From an uncultured Phocaeicola sp. (GTDB lineage Bacteria > Bacteroidota > Bacteroidia > Bacteroidales > Bacteroidaceae): a stretch of 64,000 nt of DNA. Below the pieces are notes generated by a model. The model had not been told where the DNA came from. It was given only the letters and a program-made list of their open reading frames with translations, and did not search any database. Location: positions 1 to 64,000 of the forward strand of contig CANPVZ010000019.1 of NCBI GenBank assembly GCA_947581855.1. Reading direction: 5' to 3'. The position numbers and the translations under genes are program-made. Positions within the stretch are counted from its first letter, which is position 1; every line of letters starts with the position of its first letter. Below, one piece after another: positions 29,000 through 38,268 of this stretch.

Positions 29000-31504
29000 A
29001 TGCTTGAACAAGACAGAATTATAAAAATTAACCTTGAAGAGGAAATGAAGACGTCGTACATAGATTACTCAATGTCCGTAATTGTTGCACGCGCCCTCCC
29101 TGATGTACGAGATGGTTTTAAACCAGTTCATAGAAGAATTCTTTTCGGAATGATGGAACTTGGAAATACTTCTGATAAACCTTATAAAAAATCAGCCAGA
29201 ATCGTTGGTGAGGTATTAGGTAAATATCATCCACATGGTGATTCATCCGTATATGGTGCTTTAGTTAGAATGGCTCAAGATTGGGCAATGCGTTATCCAT
29301 TAGTTGATGGTCAAGGAAATTTTGGTTCCGTAGATGGAGACAGCCCTGCAGCTATGCGCTACACTGAAGCTCGTTTGAAAAAATTAGGAGAAGAGATGAT
29401 GCAAGATCTATATAAAGAGACTGTAGATTTTCAAAATAACTTCGATGACACATTACAAGAACCCACCGTAATGCCCACGCGTATTCCTAATTTGTTAGTA
29501 AATGGAGCATCTGGTATCGCAGTAGGTATGGCCACAAACATTCCAACACATAACTTATCAGAAGTAATAGATGCATGCATTGCTTTTATCGATAATAATG
29601 ATATAGAATTAGAAAGTTTAATGCAATATGTTAAAGCTCCGGATTTTCCGACAGGTGGATATATTTACGGAATTAGCGGAGTTCGCGAAGCATATGAAAC
29701 TGGACGAGGTCGAGTTATTATGCGTGCAAAAGCTGAAATTGAAACAGGTAATACGCATGATAAAATTATTGTTACCGAAATACCCTATAATGTGAATAAG
29801 GCCGAGTTAATAAAAAATATTGCAGACTTGGTTAATGAAAAAAGAATTGAAGGTATTTCTAACGCTAATGATGAATCCGATCGCGAAGGCATGCGTATTG
29901 TAATTGATATTAAACGAGATGCCAATGCAAGTGTAGTTTTAAATAAATTATACAAAATGACAGCGTTACAAACCTCATTTGGGGTCAATACAATTGCCTT
30001 GGTTCACGGACGTCCTAAAACTTTAAGCTTGAAAGATTGCATCAAATATTTTGTAGAACATCGCCATGAAGTGGTTATTCGCCGCACAGAATATGATCTT
30101 AGAAAAGCAAAAGAACGAGCACATATTTTGGAAGGACTAATTATTGCTTCTGATAATATTGATGAAGTAGTACATATTATACGTGCTGCAAAAACACCGA
30201 ATGAAGCTATTGAAAATTTAATGAACCGTTTCCAATTATCAGATCTTCAGTCACGGGCTATTGTTGAAATGCGACTTCGTCAATTAACAGGTCTTCTTCA
30301 AGATCAGTTACATAATGAATATGAAGACATTATGAAACAAATTTCTTATTATGAAGAAATACTTTCCAATGAAAATTTATGTAAAAAAGTCATTAAAGAC
30401 GAACTAATAGAAGTGAAAGAAAAATACGGAGATGAAAGACGTTCTGAGATTGTATATTCTTCAGAAGAATTTAATCCAGAAGATTTCTACGCCGACGATG
30501 AAATGGTAATTACAATTTCTCATTTAGGATATATAAAACGTACCCCGCTTAGTGAATTCCGGGCACAAAACAGAGGCGGAGTGGGAGCTAAAGGAACAGA
30601 AACGCGTGATGAAGATTTTGTAGAATATATCTATCCAGCAACCATGCATAATACTATGCTATTTTTTACCCAGAAAGGTAAATGCTATTGGTTAAAAGTA
30701 TATGAAATACCTGAAGGAGCCAAAAATACAAAAGGACGAGCAATTCAAAATCTTTTAAATATTGATGCCGATGATGCTGTAAATGCTTTTGTCAGAGTGA
30801 AAAATCTGACAGACACAGAATTTATCAATAGTCATTATTTAATTTTTTGTACTAAAAACGGAGTTGTTAAGAAAACATGCTTGGAACAGTACTCACGTCC
30901 CCGTCAAAATGGAGTAAATGCAATAACTATTCGTGAAGACGATCGTGTTATAGCTGTCAGAATGACAAATGGTGATAACGATATTATTATAGCCAACCGT
31001 AATGGACGTGCCATTCGTTTTCATGAAAGTTCGGTTCGAGAAATGGGTCGTACTGCTACAGGAGTTAAAGGTATAACGCTTGATGAAGACGGTAGAGATG
31101 AAGTTATTGGAATGATTTGCATAAAAGATATGAAAAAAGAATCTATTATGGTGGTTTCAGAACAAGGATATGGAAAACGATCTGATATTGAAGACTATCG
31201 TAAAACTAATCGAGGAGGGAAAGGCGTTAAAACACTAAATATTACAGCAAAAACAGGTAAACTAGTTGCTATAAAAACAGTAACAGACGATAATGATTTG
31301 ATGATTATTAATAAATCAGGTATCACACTTCGTCTAAAAGTTGCAAATGTACGCATAATGGGACGTGCTACTCAAGGAGTAAAATTGATTAATCTAGAAA
31401 AGAGAAACGACCAAATCGCTTCTGTTTGTAAAGTGAACTCCGAAAATGAAGATGATTCATTAATAAATATGAATGAACAAATAGAATCTGCAGAATCAAA
31501 ATGA
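29000..31504 (+). CDS. gyrA: DNA gyrase subunit A
   Basis: Breakage-reunion subunit of gyrase. The catalytic tyrosine is Y121 in [10 protein letters not shown]. The quinolone-region helix is [17 protein letters not shown] (78-94), with S82 at the position of E. coli Ser83 and G86 at that of Asp87. The N-terminal winged-helix and tower domains are followed by a C-terminal beta-pinwheel with the GyrA-box-like [10 protein letters not shown] (near 530). Length 834 is typical of the phylum. The tail after residue 815 is acidic. It is co-directional with the TPR gene, 47 bases downstream. Confidence 0.97.
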   Translation: MLEQDRIIKINLEEEMKTSYIDYSMSVIVARALPDVRDGFKPVHRRILFGMMELGNTSDKPYKKSARIVGEVLGKYHPHGDSSVYGALVRMAQDWAMRYPLVDGQGNFGSVDGDSPAAMRYTEARLKKLGEEMMQDLYKETVDFQNNFDDTLQEPTVMPTRIPNLLVNGASGIAVGMATNIPTHNLSEVIDACIAFIDNNDIELESLMQYVKAPDFPTGGYIYGISGVREAYETGRGRVIMRAKAEIETGNTHDKIIVTEIPYNVNKAELIKNIADLVNEKRIEGISNANDESDREGMRIVIDIKRDANASVVLNKLYKMTALQTSFGVNTIALVHGRPKTLSLKDCIKYFVEHRHEVVIRRTEYDLRKAKERAHILEGLIIASDNIDEVVHIIRAAKTPNEAIENLMNRFQLSDLQSRAIVEMRLRQLTGLLQDQLHNEYEDIMKQISYYEEILSNENLCKKVIKDELIEVKEKYGDERRSEIVYSSEEFNPEDFYADDEMVITISHLGYIKRTPLSEFRAQNRGGVGAKGTETRDEDFVEYIYPATMHNTMLFFTQKGKCYWLKVYEIPEGAKNTKGRAIQNLLNIDADDAVNAFVRVKNLTDTEFINSHYLIFCTKNGVVKKTCLEQYSRPRQNGVNAITIREDDRVIAVRMTNGDNDIIIANRNGRAIRFHESSVREMGRTATGVKGITLDEDGRDEVIGMICIKDMKKESIMVVSEQGYGKRSDIEDYRKTNRGGKGVKTLNITAKTGKLVAIKTVTDDNDLMIINKSGITLRLKVANVRIMGRATQGVKLINLEKRNDQIASVCKVNSENEDDSLINMNEQIESAESK

Positions 31505-31551
31505 ACTAAAATAAAAAAATAGAATTAAGTAAAATTTAATCGATCAAAATC

Positions 31552-32799
31552 ATGAAAAAAGTATTATTTTCAGTTGCTTTATTGATGGTATCTTATATGA
31601 CTTTTGCTCAAGTCAAAGCCGTTAAAGAAGCTAAAAGCCTAGCAGATAGCAAAAAATTTTCCCAAGCTGAAAATTTAATCAATCAAGCATTGGCTAATGA
31701 TGAAACTAAAAACCAAGCAAATACATGGAATGTTGCAGGGTATATTCAAAAAAAAATTAGCGAAGAAGAAAACACAAAAGCTTATTTAAAACAAGCTTTT
31801 GATACAACTAAAATGTATAATAGCATTTACAAAATGTTTGAATACTTCACAAAATGTGATGAACTAGAACAAATACCTGATGCAAAAGGCAAAGTGAAAA
31901 TTAAATTTAGAAAGCCTAATTCTGAAATAATGAAAATTGAACGACCTAACCTTATCAATGGAGGCGTATATTATTTTAATGAGAATAAAAATCCTGAGGC
32001 ATATAAATTTTTTTCTATGTACATTGATTCTGCAAAAAGTCCTATATTAGAAAGTGAAAATCTAATGGCTACAGATACATTCCTTAATATGATTGCATAT
32101 TATGCTACTCTAGCTGCAATAAAAATGGCTCAAAATAATCAAAATAATCCTGAAGCCCAAAAAGCAAATTATCAGCAAGCTCTAAAATATTCTCAATTAG
32201 CTGCTGAAGATAAAGAAAACGGTAAATTTGGATTAGAATTTGAAGCAACAGCTTACAAAACACTAGGGGATACTGTTAGTTGGTTAAATACATTAAAAAA
32301 GGGTGTAGAGAAATTTCCTGATCACTCATTTTTTTTCGGACATTTAGTTGACTATTATTCAAACACTGGCAAATATAGCGAAGCTTTAGACTTTGCAAAT
32401 AATATGATAGCAAAGAATGGAGAGACTCCATTTTATTTGTATGTAAAAGGTTATCTTTATCAGAACATGAAAGATTATGATAAAGCTATTGAAGCTTACA
32501 AAAAAACGATTGAAACTGATCCTAATTATGCTGAAGCTTATTCAAACTTAGGATTAAGTTATTGTCAACAAGGTCTCGAATATGCAGAAAAAGCAACATC
32601 AGATTTAAATGATCCAAAATATCAAGAGGAACAAATTAAAATTAAACAATTCTATGAAAATGCTAAGCCATATTATGAAAAAGCTCGCCAATTAAAACCT
32701 GACAATAAAGAATTATGGATTAATGGTTTATATACAATTTATTACAAGTTAAACATGGGCAAAGAATTTGAAGAAATCGAGAAACTTATGAATAATTAG
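31552..32799 (+). CDS. Exported tetratricopeptide-repeat protein
   Basis: A 415-residue protein with a signal peptide (MKKVLFSVALLMVSYMTFAQ). TPR-like helices run from residue 22 to the end, and the clearest repeat is YDKAIEAYKKTIETDPNYAEAYSNLGLSY near 305-333. It should be periplasmic, probably a scaffold for protein contacts. It follows gyrA closely and ends in a strong terminator, so the two genes probably share a transcript. I associate this gyrA-TPR pairing with Bacteroidales. The specific role is unknown. Confidence 0.88.
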   Translation: MKKVLFSVALLMVSYMTFAQVKAVKEAKSLADSKKFSQAENLINQALANDETKNQANTWNVAGYIQKKISEEENTKAYLKQAFDTTKMYNSIYKMFEYFTKCDELEQIPDAKGKVKIKFRKPNSEIMKIERPNLINGGVYYFNENKNPEAYKFFSMYIDSAKSPILESENLMATDTFLNMIAYYATLAAIKMAQNNQNNPEAQKANYQQALKYSQLAAEDKENGKFGLEFEATAYKTLGDTVSWLNTLKKGVEKFPDHSFFFGHLVDYYSNTGKYSEALDFANNMIAKNGETPFYLYVKGYLYQNMKDYDKAIEAYKKTIETDPNYAEAYSNLGLSYCQQGLEYAEKATSDLNDPKYQEEQIKIKQFYENAKPYYEKARQLKPDNKELWINGLYTIYYKLNMGKEFEEIEKLMNN

Positions 32800-32803
32800 T
32801 TAT

Positions 32804-32842
32804 GATTGCCAATTTGCTAATCGCAAATTGGCAATCTTTTTT
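32804..32842 (+). terminator. Terminator of gyrA-TPR operon
   Basis: GATTGCCAATTTG and CAAATTGGCAATC form a perfect 13-bp stem with a 7-base loop, followed by six Ts, five bases after the stop. Confidence 0.9.
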
Positions 32843-32880
32843 ATATTACAATATTATTAAACATAATATATATTATAGAA

Positions 32881-33078
32881 TCCCTACAGGAAGTTCTAGA
32901 CCAATGTTGGAAGCCTTATCTAAAGAATCTTCATGTATGTATGACTGATGCCACTTGTTACGAAAGCCATATGCGTTTTCCTACCGATATAAAACTTCTA
33001 TGGGAAAGCTGCCGGTGGCTTTACCGGCATTTATGCAAACAATCGCGTAGCCTTCACCTTCGATGTCTACGTAATAAA
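32881..33078 (+). pseudogene. Internal transposase fragment
   Basis: An uninterrupted frame reads SLQEVLDQCWKPYLKNLH, then MTDATCYESHMRFPTDIKLL and WESCRWLY. These are hallmarks of the middle of this large transposase type (the TDATCYES segment carries a DDE Asp). It breaks off at the junction with an inverted fragment near 33078. Confidence 0.7.
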
Positions 33079-33079
33079 T

Positions 33080-33285
33080 ATACGGAAGGTAGGACTGAAA
33101 CAGTTCCTGCGTCCCAGGCGGTGCTGTGATAGACCGACTTCTTTTGATATACTGTCAAATGGAAACACGGAGTGAAGACGCCCAAGTTCGCTCTCCTTAA
33201 AACTTTTGCGGTATTTTTCAAGAATATCGAACTCTGTAAAACCCAAAGTAGGGTGAATTTCGGAAACATTTTGTATCTTAGCCAT
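33080..33285 (-). pseudogene. Transposase N-terminal fragment, inverted
   Basis: MAKIQNVSEIHPTLGFTEFD begins at 33285, followed by ILEKYRKSFKESELGRLHSVFPF and GRRNCFSPT, with no stop until the junction. It is about 67 codons of the transposase N-terminus and is less decayed than the matching fragment in copy A. Confidence 0.75.
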
Positions 33286-33426
33286 ATCTTAGTTTGGGTA
33301 TTTCCCCCGTTTTGGCTGCTAAACCTTATTTTCGGGGCAATATCTAAAGATACAAAAAAGCCAACTAATTCGCAATACTTTGAGCTTGAATTAGTTGGCT
33401 AATTTTATAGTATTTCCTGAATGTCC
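33270..33426 (-). repeat. 157-bp inverted repeat, right copy
   Basis: Reverse complement of 16102-16258 without a single difference. It includes the leader hairpin and T-run and the first five codons of the transposase fragment. Confidence 0.9.
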
Positions 33427-33439
33427 CGAATTAAATCGG

Positions 33440-33712
33440 CCTCATTTTAACAGGAAGGAGCAGAAAAGCATAAAAAGTGCAGAAGCATACACTAGCTTTT
33501 TCAGACCTTAAACTCATCGAGCACCTTAATGGGTAATCTCCATTACCAACTGTTTTATGGTATTGATGACCCTTCCCACCCTATTACGAACTATAAGATT
33601 GTAAGTCATTCATCAGGAACTGGCCGAAAAGCTTGATATTGAGGATCTTCAGGAAGTACTAGCCTTACACTCAATTGAACGGTTTACAACCCTAACTAAT
33701 CCGTGAAACCTC
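33440..33712 (+). pseudogene. Second N-terminal transposase fragment
   Basis: FSDLKLIEHLNG, then NLHYQLFYGIDDPSHPITNYKIVS and, after a one-base shift, HQELAEKLDIEDLQEVLA can be read on the plus strand. In the intact protein this region directly follows the fragment at 33080-33285, which here lies on the opposite strand. Confidence 0.65.
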
Positions 33713-33721
33713 CCCACAAGG

Positions 33722-33768
33722 ATAAAAAACAAATAGTAAGTTTCTCTCTCAAAAGAAACTTACTATTT
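33722..33768 (-). terminator. Terminator of the small DNA-binding protein gene
   Basis: AAATAGTAAGTTTCT and AGAAACTTACTATTT form a perfect 15-bp stem. On the minus strand TTTGTTTTTTATC follows. Confidence 0.85.
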
Positions 33769-33849
33769 ATGCGTATAAAAAAGTGAAACACTGAAATTCC
33801 TAAGAGATGGCAAATCTTACGGCTAAAATCGTGGTTTGCTCTATTACTC

Positions 33850-34137
33850 TTAACCATTTGTAACTTCTTCTTGTTCCATATAATTTATCTTCAATTCATC
33901 TAAAATTTCTAAGGCTCTATCTAACACTGTAGTATCATCCAATTTCACAATTCCCCCACCAGGACCTGCTTCTAAATGGAATCCAACACTTTTTCCATCT
34001 TTAAAATTCTGTCCCCCAAAGAAATTGCGAACAGTTTCAACATCTAAATTTAGCTCATCTGCAATTCTATGCATACTCCCATTAGGTAACGAATCTTTAA
34101 TTTTACGAAGCTCATTAAATGTTATTGTTCTATCCAT
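33850..34137 (-). CDS. Small putative DNA-binding protein
   Basis: A 95-residue soluble protein. The N-terminal half, ITFNELRKIKDSLPNGSMHRIADELNLDVETVRNFFGG, looks like a helix-turn-helix in which ADELNLDVETVRNFF is the recognition unit. The C-terminal half contains GFHLEAGPGGGIVKLDD and a helix, LDRALEILDEL. I recognise the type as a conserved Bacteroidales protein often called DNA-binding, without known targets. It lies at the end of the Bat region and has its own terminator. Confidence 0.7.
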   Translation of the reverse strand: MDRTITFNELRKIKDSLPNGSMHRIADELNLDVETVRNFFGGQNFKDGKSVGFHLEAGPGGGIVKLDDTTVLDRALEILDELKINYMEQEEVTNG

Positions 34138-34269
34138 AATATAATAATTTATAAGGTTATATACTCGTGAGAATTATCACGCAATAAATGTAATAAAAGA
34201 TAGTATATCAACAAAGAAAAAAGTGACTTTTTTAAAGAAAAATACCAAGAGTTTAATACACAATCAAAA

Positions 34270-34833
34270 TTATGTTATTATATATATCAATTTAAATAAA
34301 CTAATCAGAAGAATTAAATTTAAAATAAAACATATAAATAAAATGAGTAAATTAACGTCACCTACTAGATATCCTGCTTTGGTATATTCATCCGAGATAT
34401 AATTACTTCGTTCCTTGACTATACAGTTTATGATATACAGACTCAACAAATACACAAAACTAGAGATTAATAATCCTTGAATAAACTGATATATTATATC
34501 TTCTATATTCCAAAAAACAACTAGAAGTCCAATAAAACATAGCAAAACAAATATTATAAACTTCAGACTCCGAATAAGACAAAGTAAAAAGCATCCTATA
34601 GCAACAACTACACTTATAAATTCTTCTTTCTCTCCTACCCACTGTTTTGCAATCCGTAAACTCAACATAAGAAGAAATAATATTGAGAACAAATTGACTA
34701 AAAATCTTTTCCAAGAATTATTTTTAATTAAAATATAAAATATAGCAACCATCAATGGAATCCACAACCATATATTTAAAAATGTATCTTTTACATTTTC
34801 TATAAATATATTCTTAGCATACTCCATTAGCAA
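34270..34833 (-). CDS. Unknown polytopic membrane protein
   Basis: A 187-residue protein with about five to six hydrophobic segments (near 20-36, 44-62, 73-88, 90-110, 115-135 and 160-185), separated by short charged loops such as RIAKQWVGEKEE and KERSNYISDEYTKAGY. It ends ten bases from the batE gene on the same strand and is probably the last member of that operon. I recognise no family. The composition is extremely rich in Ile, Leu and Phe. An inner-membrane location is inferred. The start could also be the Met at residue 3. Confidence 0.6.
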   Translation of the reverse strand: MLMEYAKNIFIENVKDTFLNIWLWIPLMVAIFYILIKNNSWKRFLVNLFSILFLLMLSLRIAKQWVGEKEEFISVVVAIGCFLLCLIRSLKFIIFVLLCFIGLLVVFWNIEDIIYQFIQGLLISSFVYLLSLYIINCIVKERSNYISDEYTKAGYLVGDVNLLILFICFILNLILLISLFKLIYIIT

Positions 34834-34843
34834 TTAATATATA

Positions 34844-35671
34844 TTAAATTATTTCAATAACAGATACAGGAACCCATCCTACATTTCCATCTTCTAATCT
34901 AATTTCAACCCAATCTCTCATATAGGAATCTTTTATATTTATTTTATGACCTTCATGTAAAATAAATAAATCTGTCCCTCCTTCAGTAGGAGTGCTTTTC
35001 ACCGTAACACTTGGAACCATTATTATAGCATTTCTCCGATCTAATAACGATTTTTTTTGAAAATACGCAAGAGTATTAGCTAAGATAACTATTATAAAAG
35101 CAAAAATAGCCACAATAAAACCTATTTTCTTAAAACCTATTTTCTTCCCAAAGATATATAAGGAAACTGAAATAGTAAAAACAAAAAAAGAAGCTATCGC
35201 AACTTTCCCCCATTGATCAGCACTCATCCAATTTCTTATTGAGTGAAACCAAGTAACAAAAAATACTTCATTAACAAAAGCTACTTTATCAACTGTTTTA
35301 CTTCTTACTAAATCTAAATTAAATCGAATATCACTATCTCCAGGATCTAATAACAAAGCTCTTTCCAAATTTAAAAGAGATTTTGATATATTATTATTTT
35401 TATAATAGCTATTTCCCAGATTATAATATATATCCGCAGATTCTCCCTTGTTAGCTAATATCTCTTCATAAATAGCTATAGCTGATACATAATCACCACG
35501 AATATATGCGCTGTCTGCCTGAGCTTTTGTCAAGGGAATATTTGTCTTTATTTTTTTATGATCTAAAGATGCTATCTTGACTTTCTGAGAATCTACCACT
35601 ATTGAACTCTTTTGAGCATAAATATATGCTACAGAAACAACAAAAAAACAAAATATAATAACTTTTTTCAT
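34844..35671 (-). CDS. batE: BatE: TPR and SH3-like envelope protein
   Basis: Starting at the Met at 35671 (MKKVIIFCFFVVSVAYIYAQ) gives a signal peptide and 275 residues. The frame continues 11 codons upstream to 35704, but that would bury the signal. TPR units lie in the first half (YVSAIAIYEEILANKGESADIYYNLGNSYYKNN near 40-75). Two membrane segments follow (about 145-195), and a C-terminal SH3-like domain (VTVKSTPTEGGTDLFILHEGHKI) is predicted outside the membrane. It is the last recognised gene of the Bacteroides aerotolerance cluster. Molecular function is not established. Confidence 0.88.
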   Translation of the reverse strand: MKKVIIFCFFVVSVAYIYAQKSSIVVDSQKVKIASLDHKKIKTNIPLTKAQADSAYIRGDYVSAIAIYEEILANKGESADIYYNLGNSYYKNNNISKSLLNLERALLLDPGDSDIRFNLDLVRSKTVDKVAFVNEVFFVTWFHSIRNWMSADQWGKVAIASFFVFTISVSLYIFGKKIGFKKIGFIVAIFAFIIVILANTLAYFQKKSLLDRRNAIIMVPSVTVKSTPTEGGTDLFILHEGHKINIKDSYMRDWVEIRLEDGNVGWVPVSVIEII

Positions 35672-35700
35672 ATATTTATCTCCTATTTTAATTAACTCTA

Positions 35701-37563
35701 TCAATGTTTTATCTGATTCTCCATCTTACTAATTACATCTATAGCTGATTCATATACCTTATCCATGGCCTTATTTTCATCTCCAGGAGCATAACGGGCA
35801 AATTCACATTCATTTAAAGTCTCAATAAAGTTTCCGATAAGTTCCTGAGATATACCATATTTGGACAACTCAGACTCTATATTATCTTTTGAAAGCTGCG
35901 AAACTGGAATATTTAACTTATCACTAATGTATCCCCATAATGCTTTTAAGACCTCATCATAAAACTCATTTTTTTTATTTTCGGAAAGCAATTTATTCGC
36001 ATACCTCATACGCTTTGTAGCTATTTTATTCGCCTTTTTAATTCGGACTTTGGCCATATTAGCATTTTCAACAGCTTGTTTTCTATATATAATAACAAAA
36101 AGAATCAATAAGCATAAAGGAACTATATAGTAGAGATAATAAGTTCCCGACCCCCAAAAGAATTCTCCTTTATACTTTAATGAATCATCATTCATCTTTA
36201 TAAAATGAATATCTTTTCCAAGTATCTTCAAATCTTCCTTATTAGTAAAATCTGCCAAAGCTTGATCTGCATTTCCCTTACCTTTCGTTACTTTTAACTC
36301 ATAATCTTGCGTTTTAAGAGTTTTATAACTCTTAGTTTTTAAATCAAAATACGTAAACTCTATAGAAGGAATCTGGTAATTTCCGGCATGACGGGGTATT
36401 GCTAAATATTCAATAACTTTATTTCCTGATAAACCGTTCTTGGTTAAAGTAAACTTGTTATCAATCTTTGGATCATATATTTCAAAATCTTTAGGAAAAT
36501 CTACTTGTGGAGTAGAAATCAATTTCATATTACCAGTTCCAGAAATTACAACTTTTATCGTTACAGCATCATTCGTCTTAAGCTCTTCTGTATTGATGGA
36601 TGAATTAATAGAAAATTCTCCTACTGCTCCAGAAAAATTAGCAGGTTTTCCTGCAGGTAAAGGATTTACATTTATAACGATTTTAGGAGTATTAATGACC
36701 TTGGTTATCTCCACAAAATTAGAACCTCCATTAAAAAAAGCCTCAAAAGGATCATCAGAATGGAGCTGTTGAGCTATAATTCCCTCAAATGTTATAGAAG
36801 GAACTTCTAACTTTCCCGATTGCTGAGGAAAAAGGATATACTGACTCCATACAACTGTTTTATAGTTTCTTCCATTATAATGCTCTAAAGAAAAAGTTTT
36901 AGACCTTGGTAACTCAACTTCCTGCGTATGAAATCCCTTTAAGTCAGGCATTTTACCTTGTAAACTAGTTAAATTCAATACTGTATAAACCTTATAAGTC
37001 AAAAGAATAGCTTCTTGCTCATATACATTTGTCTTACTTGCTGTTGCTGTTATAAATAAATCCCTATCAGATATTTTATTCCCTGCTGATGAGGTTTGTG
37101 AAACGCCATTTCGTGTAGACCTTGCATTTCCCGCTCCACTTGTTTGATCCGAAGGTAAGACCTTTATTTTCACCGAATTTGATTTAATATTATCCCCATC
37201 CGCAACAATCGTTGCACTAGGAATCACAAAGGAACCTTCTGCTTTAGGCATCAAAACATAAGTATATGTTATGGAACTCGTTGAGGAATAATTTCCATTT
37301 ATTATTTGCGTACTGCTTTGCTGCGACCGACTAGGTCCCATTAACACTTCAAAATCATTTATTACCGGAGCACGAAAATCTTTCACCTTTTGTGTATTAA
37401 TCGTAAAAGTCAATTTGAATTGTTCCCCATTTACAACAACATCTGGTGCTGAAGCAATAAAACGTATATCATCCGCATAAACATTTACACCAATTATTAT
37501 GCATACATATAGAAAGATTAACCTTTTCATCTTACCCATTTTATTATTATTCATCATTACCAA
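35701..37563 (-). CDS. batD: BatD aerotolerance protein
   Basis: A 620-residue protein with a signal peptide that becomes clear from the Met at residue 12 (MKRLIFLYVCIIIGVNVYAD), then repeated beta-sandwich-like domains (ADDIRFIASAPDVVVNGEQFKLTFTIN near 31-57). One membrane segment lies near 477 (YYLYYIVPLCLLILFVIIY) and a cytoplasmic helical tail follows. The annotated ATG overlaps the batC stop, and the starts at residues 9 and 12 are alternatives. BatD proteins are inner-membrane partners of the VWA proteins BatA and BatB. Their exact function is unknown. Confidence 0.9.
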   Translation of the reverse strand: MVMMNNNKMGKMKRLIFLYVCIIIGVNVYADDIRFIASAPDVVVNGEQFKLTFTINTQKVKDFRAPVINDFEVLMGPSRSQQSSTQIINGNYSSTSSITYTYVLMPKAEGSFVIPSATIVADGDNIKSNSVKIKVLPSDQTSGAGNARSTRNGVSQTSSAGNKISDRDLFITATASKTNVYEQEAILLTYKVYTVLNLTSLQGKMPDLKGFHTQEVELPRSKTFSLEHYNGRNYKTVVWSQYILFPQQSGKLEVPSITFEGIIAQQLHSDDPFEAFFNGGSNFVEITKVINTPKIVINVNPLPAGKPANFSGAVGEFSINSSINTEELKTNDAVTIKVVISGTGNMKLISTPQVDFPKDFEIYDPKIDNKFTLTKNGLSGNKVIEYLAIPRHAGNYQIPSIEFTYFDLKTKSYKTLKTQDYELKVTKGKGNADQALADFTNKEDLKILGKDIHFIKMNDDSLKYKGEFFWGSGTYYLYYIVPLCLLILFVIIYRKQAVENANMAKVRIKKANKIATKRMRYANKLLSENKKNEFYDEVLKALWGYISDKLNIPVSQLSKDNIESELSKYGISQELIGNFIETLNECEFARYAPGDENKAMDKVYESAIDVISKMENQIKH

Positions 37564-38258
37564 TCCTTATCAAATTTCTTACCTTTAACCTGCAATTGCT
37601 TCTTCACCTTATCTTGAACCTCTTTTTCATCTTGCATAACTGCATTCAACAGTTGTAAAGCATTTTCCTTAGACATCTGATTCTGAGGTTGCTTCTGTGA
37701 TTCTTTTTCATCTTGGTTCTTTTGATCTTGATTCGGCTTATCTTTATTTTGCTCGTCCTTCTTATTTTCCTCCTTATTCTGATTCTTATTCTCTTGATTC
37801 TGTTGTTGATTATTATCTTGTTTCTGATTCTTTAACATTTTTTGCGCTAAAGCCAAATTATATCTTGTTTCATCATCATCAGGATTATTACGCAATGCTT
37901 TCTTATAAGCTTCTATACATAACGGATATTGTTTCGAAGCCTGTAGTAGGACTCCCATATTATGATAAATCTTCGACAACTTCATTTTATTCGTCTCCAC
38001 TTTAGAAGCAGCATCATATTGCTCTATGGCTTCATTACCTTTCTGTTGCATCATTAAGGCATTACCTAAATTATATAGAGCTTCAGTTAACTTAGGATTA
38101 GTATCCAATGCTTTACGATAATCAATCTCAGCTTTAATAAATAAACTATCCTTATACAATCTATTTCCACTACGAAGATAATCTCTTTCACTTTTTTGAG
38201 CAGAAGAGATCCCTCCTAATAACATGAATATCAATAACAATATATATCTTTGCACCAT
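37557..38258 (-). CDS. batC: BatC: TPR protein with Gln/Asn/Lys-rich tail
   Basis: A 233-residue protein with a signal peptide (MVQRYILLLIFMLLGGISSAQ) and three TPR-like repeats (about 22-140), including LTEALYNLGNALMMQQKGNEAIEQYD. A low-complexity stretch of Lys, Asn, Gln, Glu and Asp follows (about 145-195), then a short charged C-terminus. It should be periplasmic. The stop overlaps the batD start, implying coupled translation. The low-complexity linker is unusually long for so small a protein. Confidence 0.9.
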   Translation of the reverse strand: MVQRYILLLIFMLLGGISSAQKSERDYLRSGNRLYKDSLFIKAEIDYRKALDTNPKLTEALYNLGNALMMQQKGNEAIEQYDAASKVETNKMKLSKIYHNMGVLLQASKQYPLCIEAYKKALRNNPDDDETRYNLALAQKMLKNQKQDNNQQQNQENKNQNKEENKKDEQNKDKPNQDQKNQDEKESQKQPQNQMSKENALQLLNAVMQDEKEVQDKVKKQLQVKGKKFDKDW

Positions 38259-38268
38259 ACTTTCTTTA

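Larger units (their letters stand above)
32881..33712. mobile_element. Rearranged IS remnant, copy B
   Basis: Three transposase fragments of the same type as copy A lie in scrambled order and orientation: an internal piece on the plus strand, the N-terminus with its leader on the minus strand, and the next N-terminal piece on the plus strand. The leader half (33270-33426) is identical to that of copy A. Confidence 0.75.
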
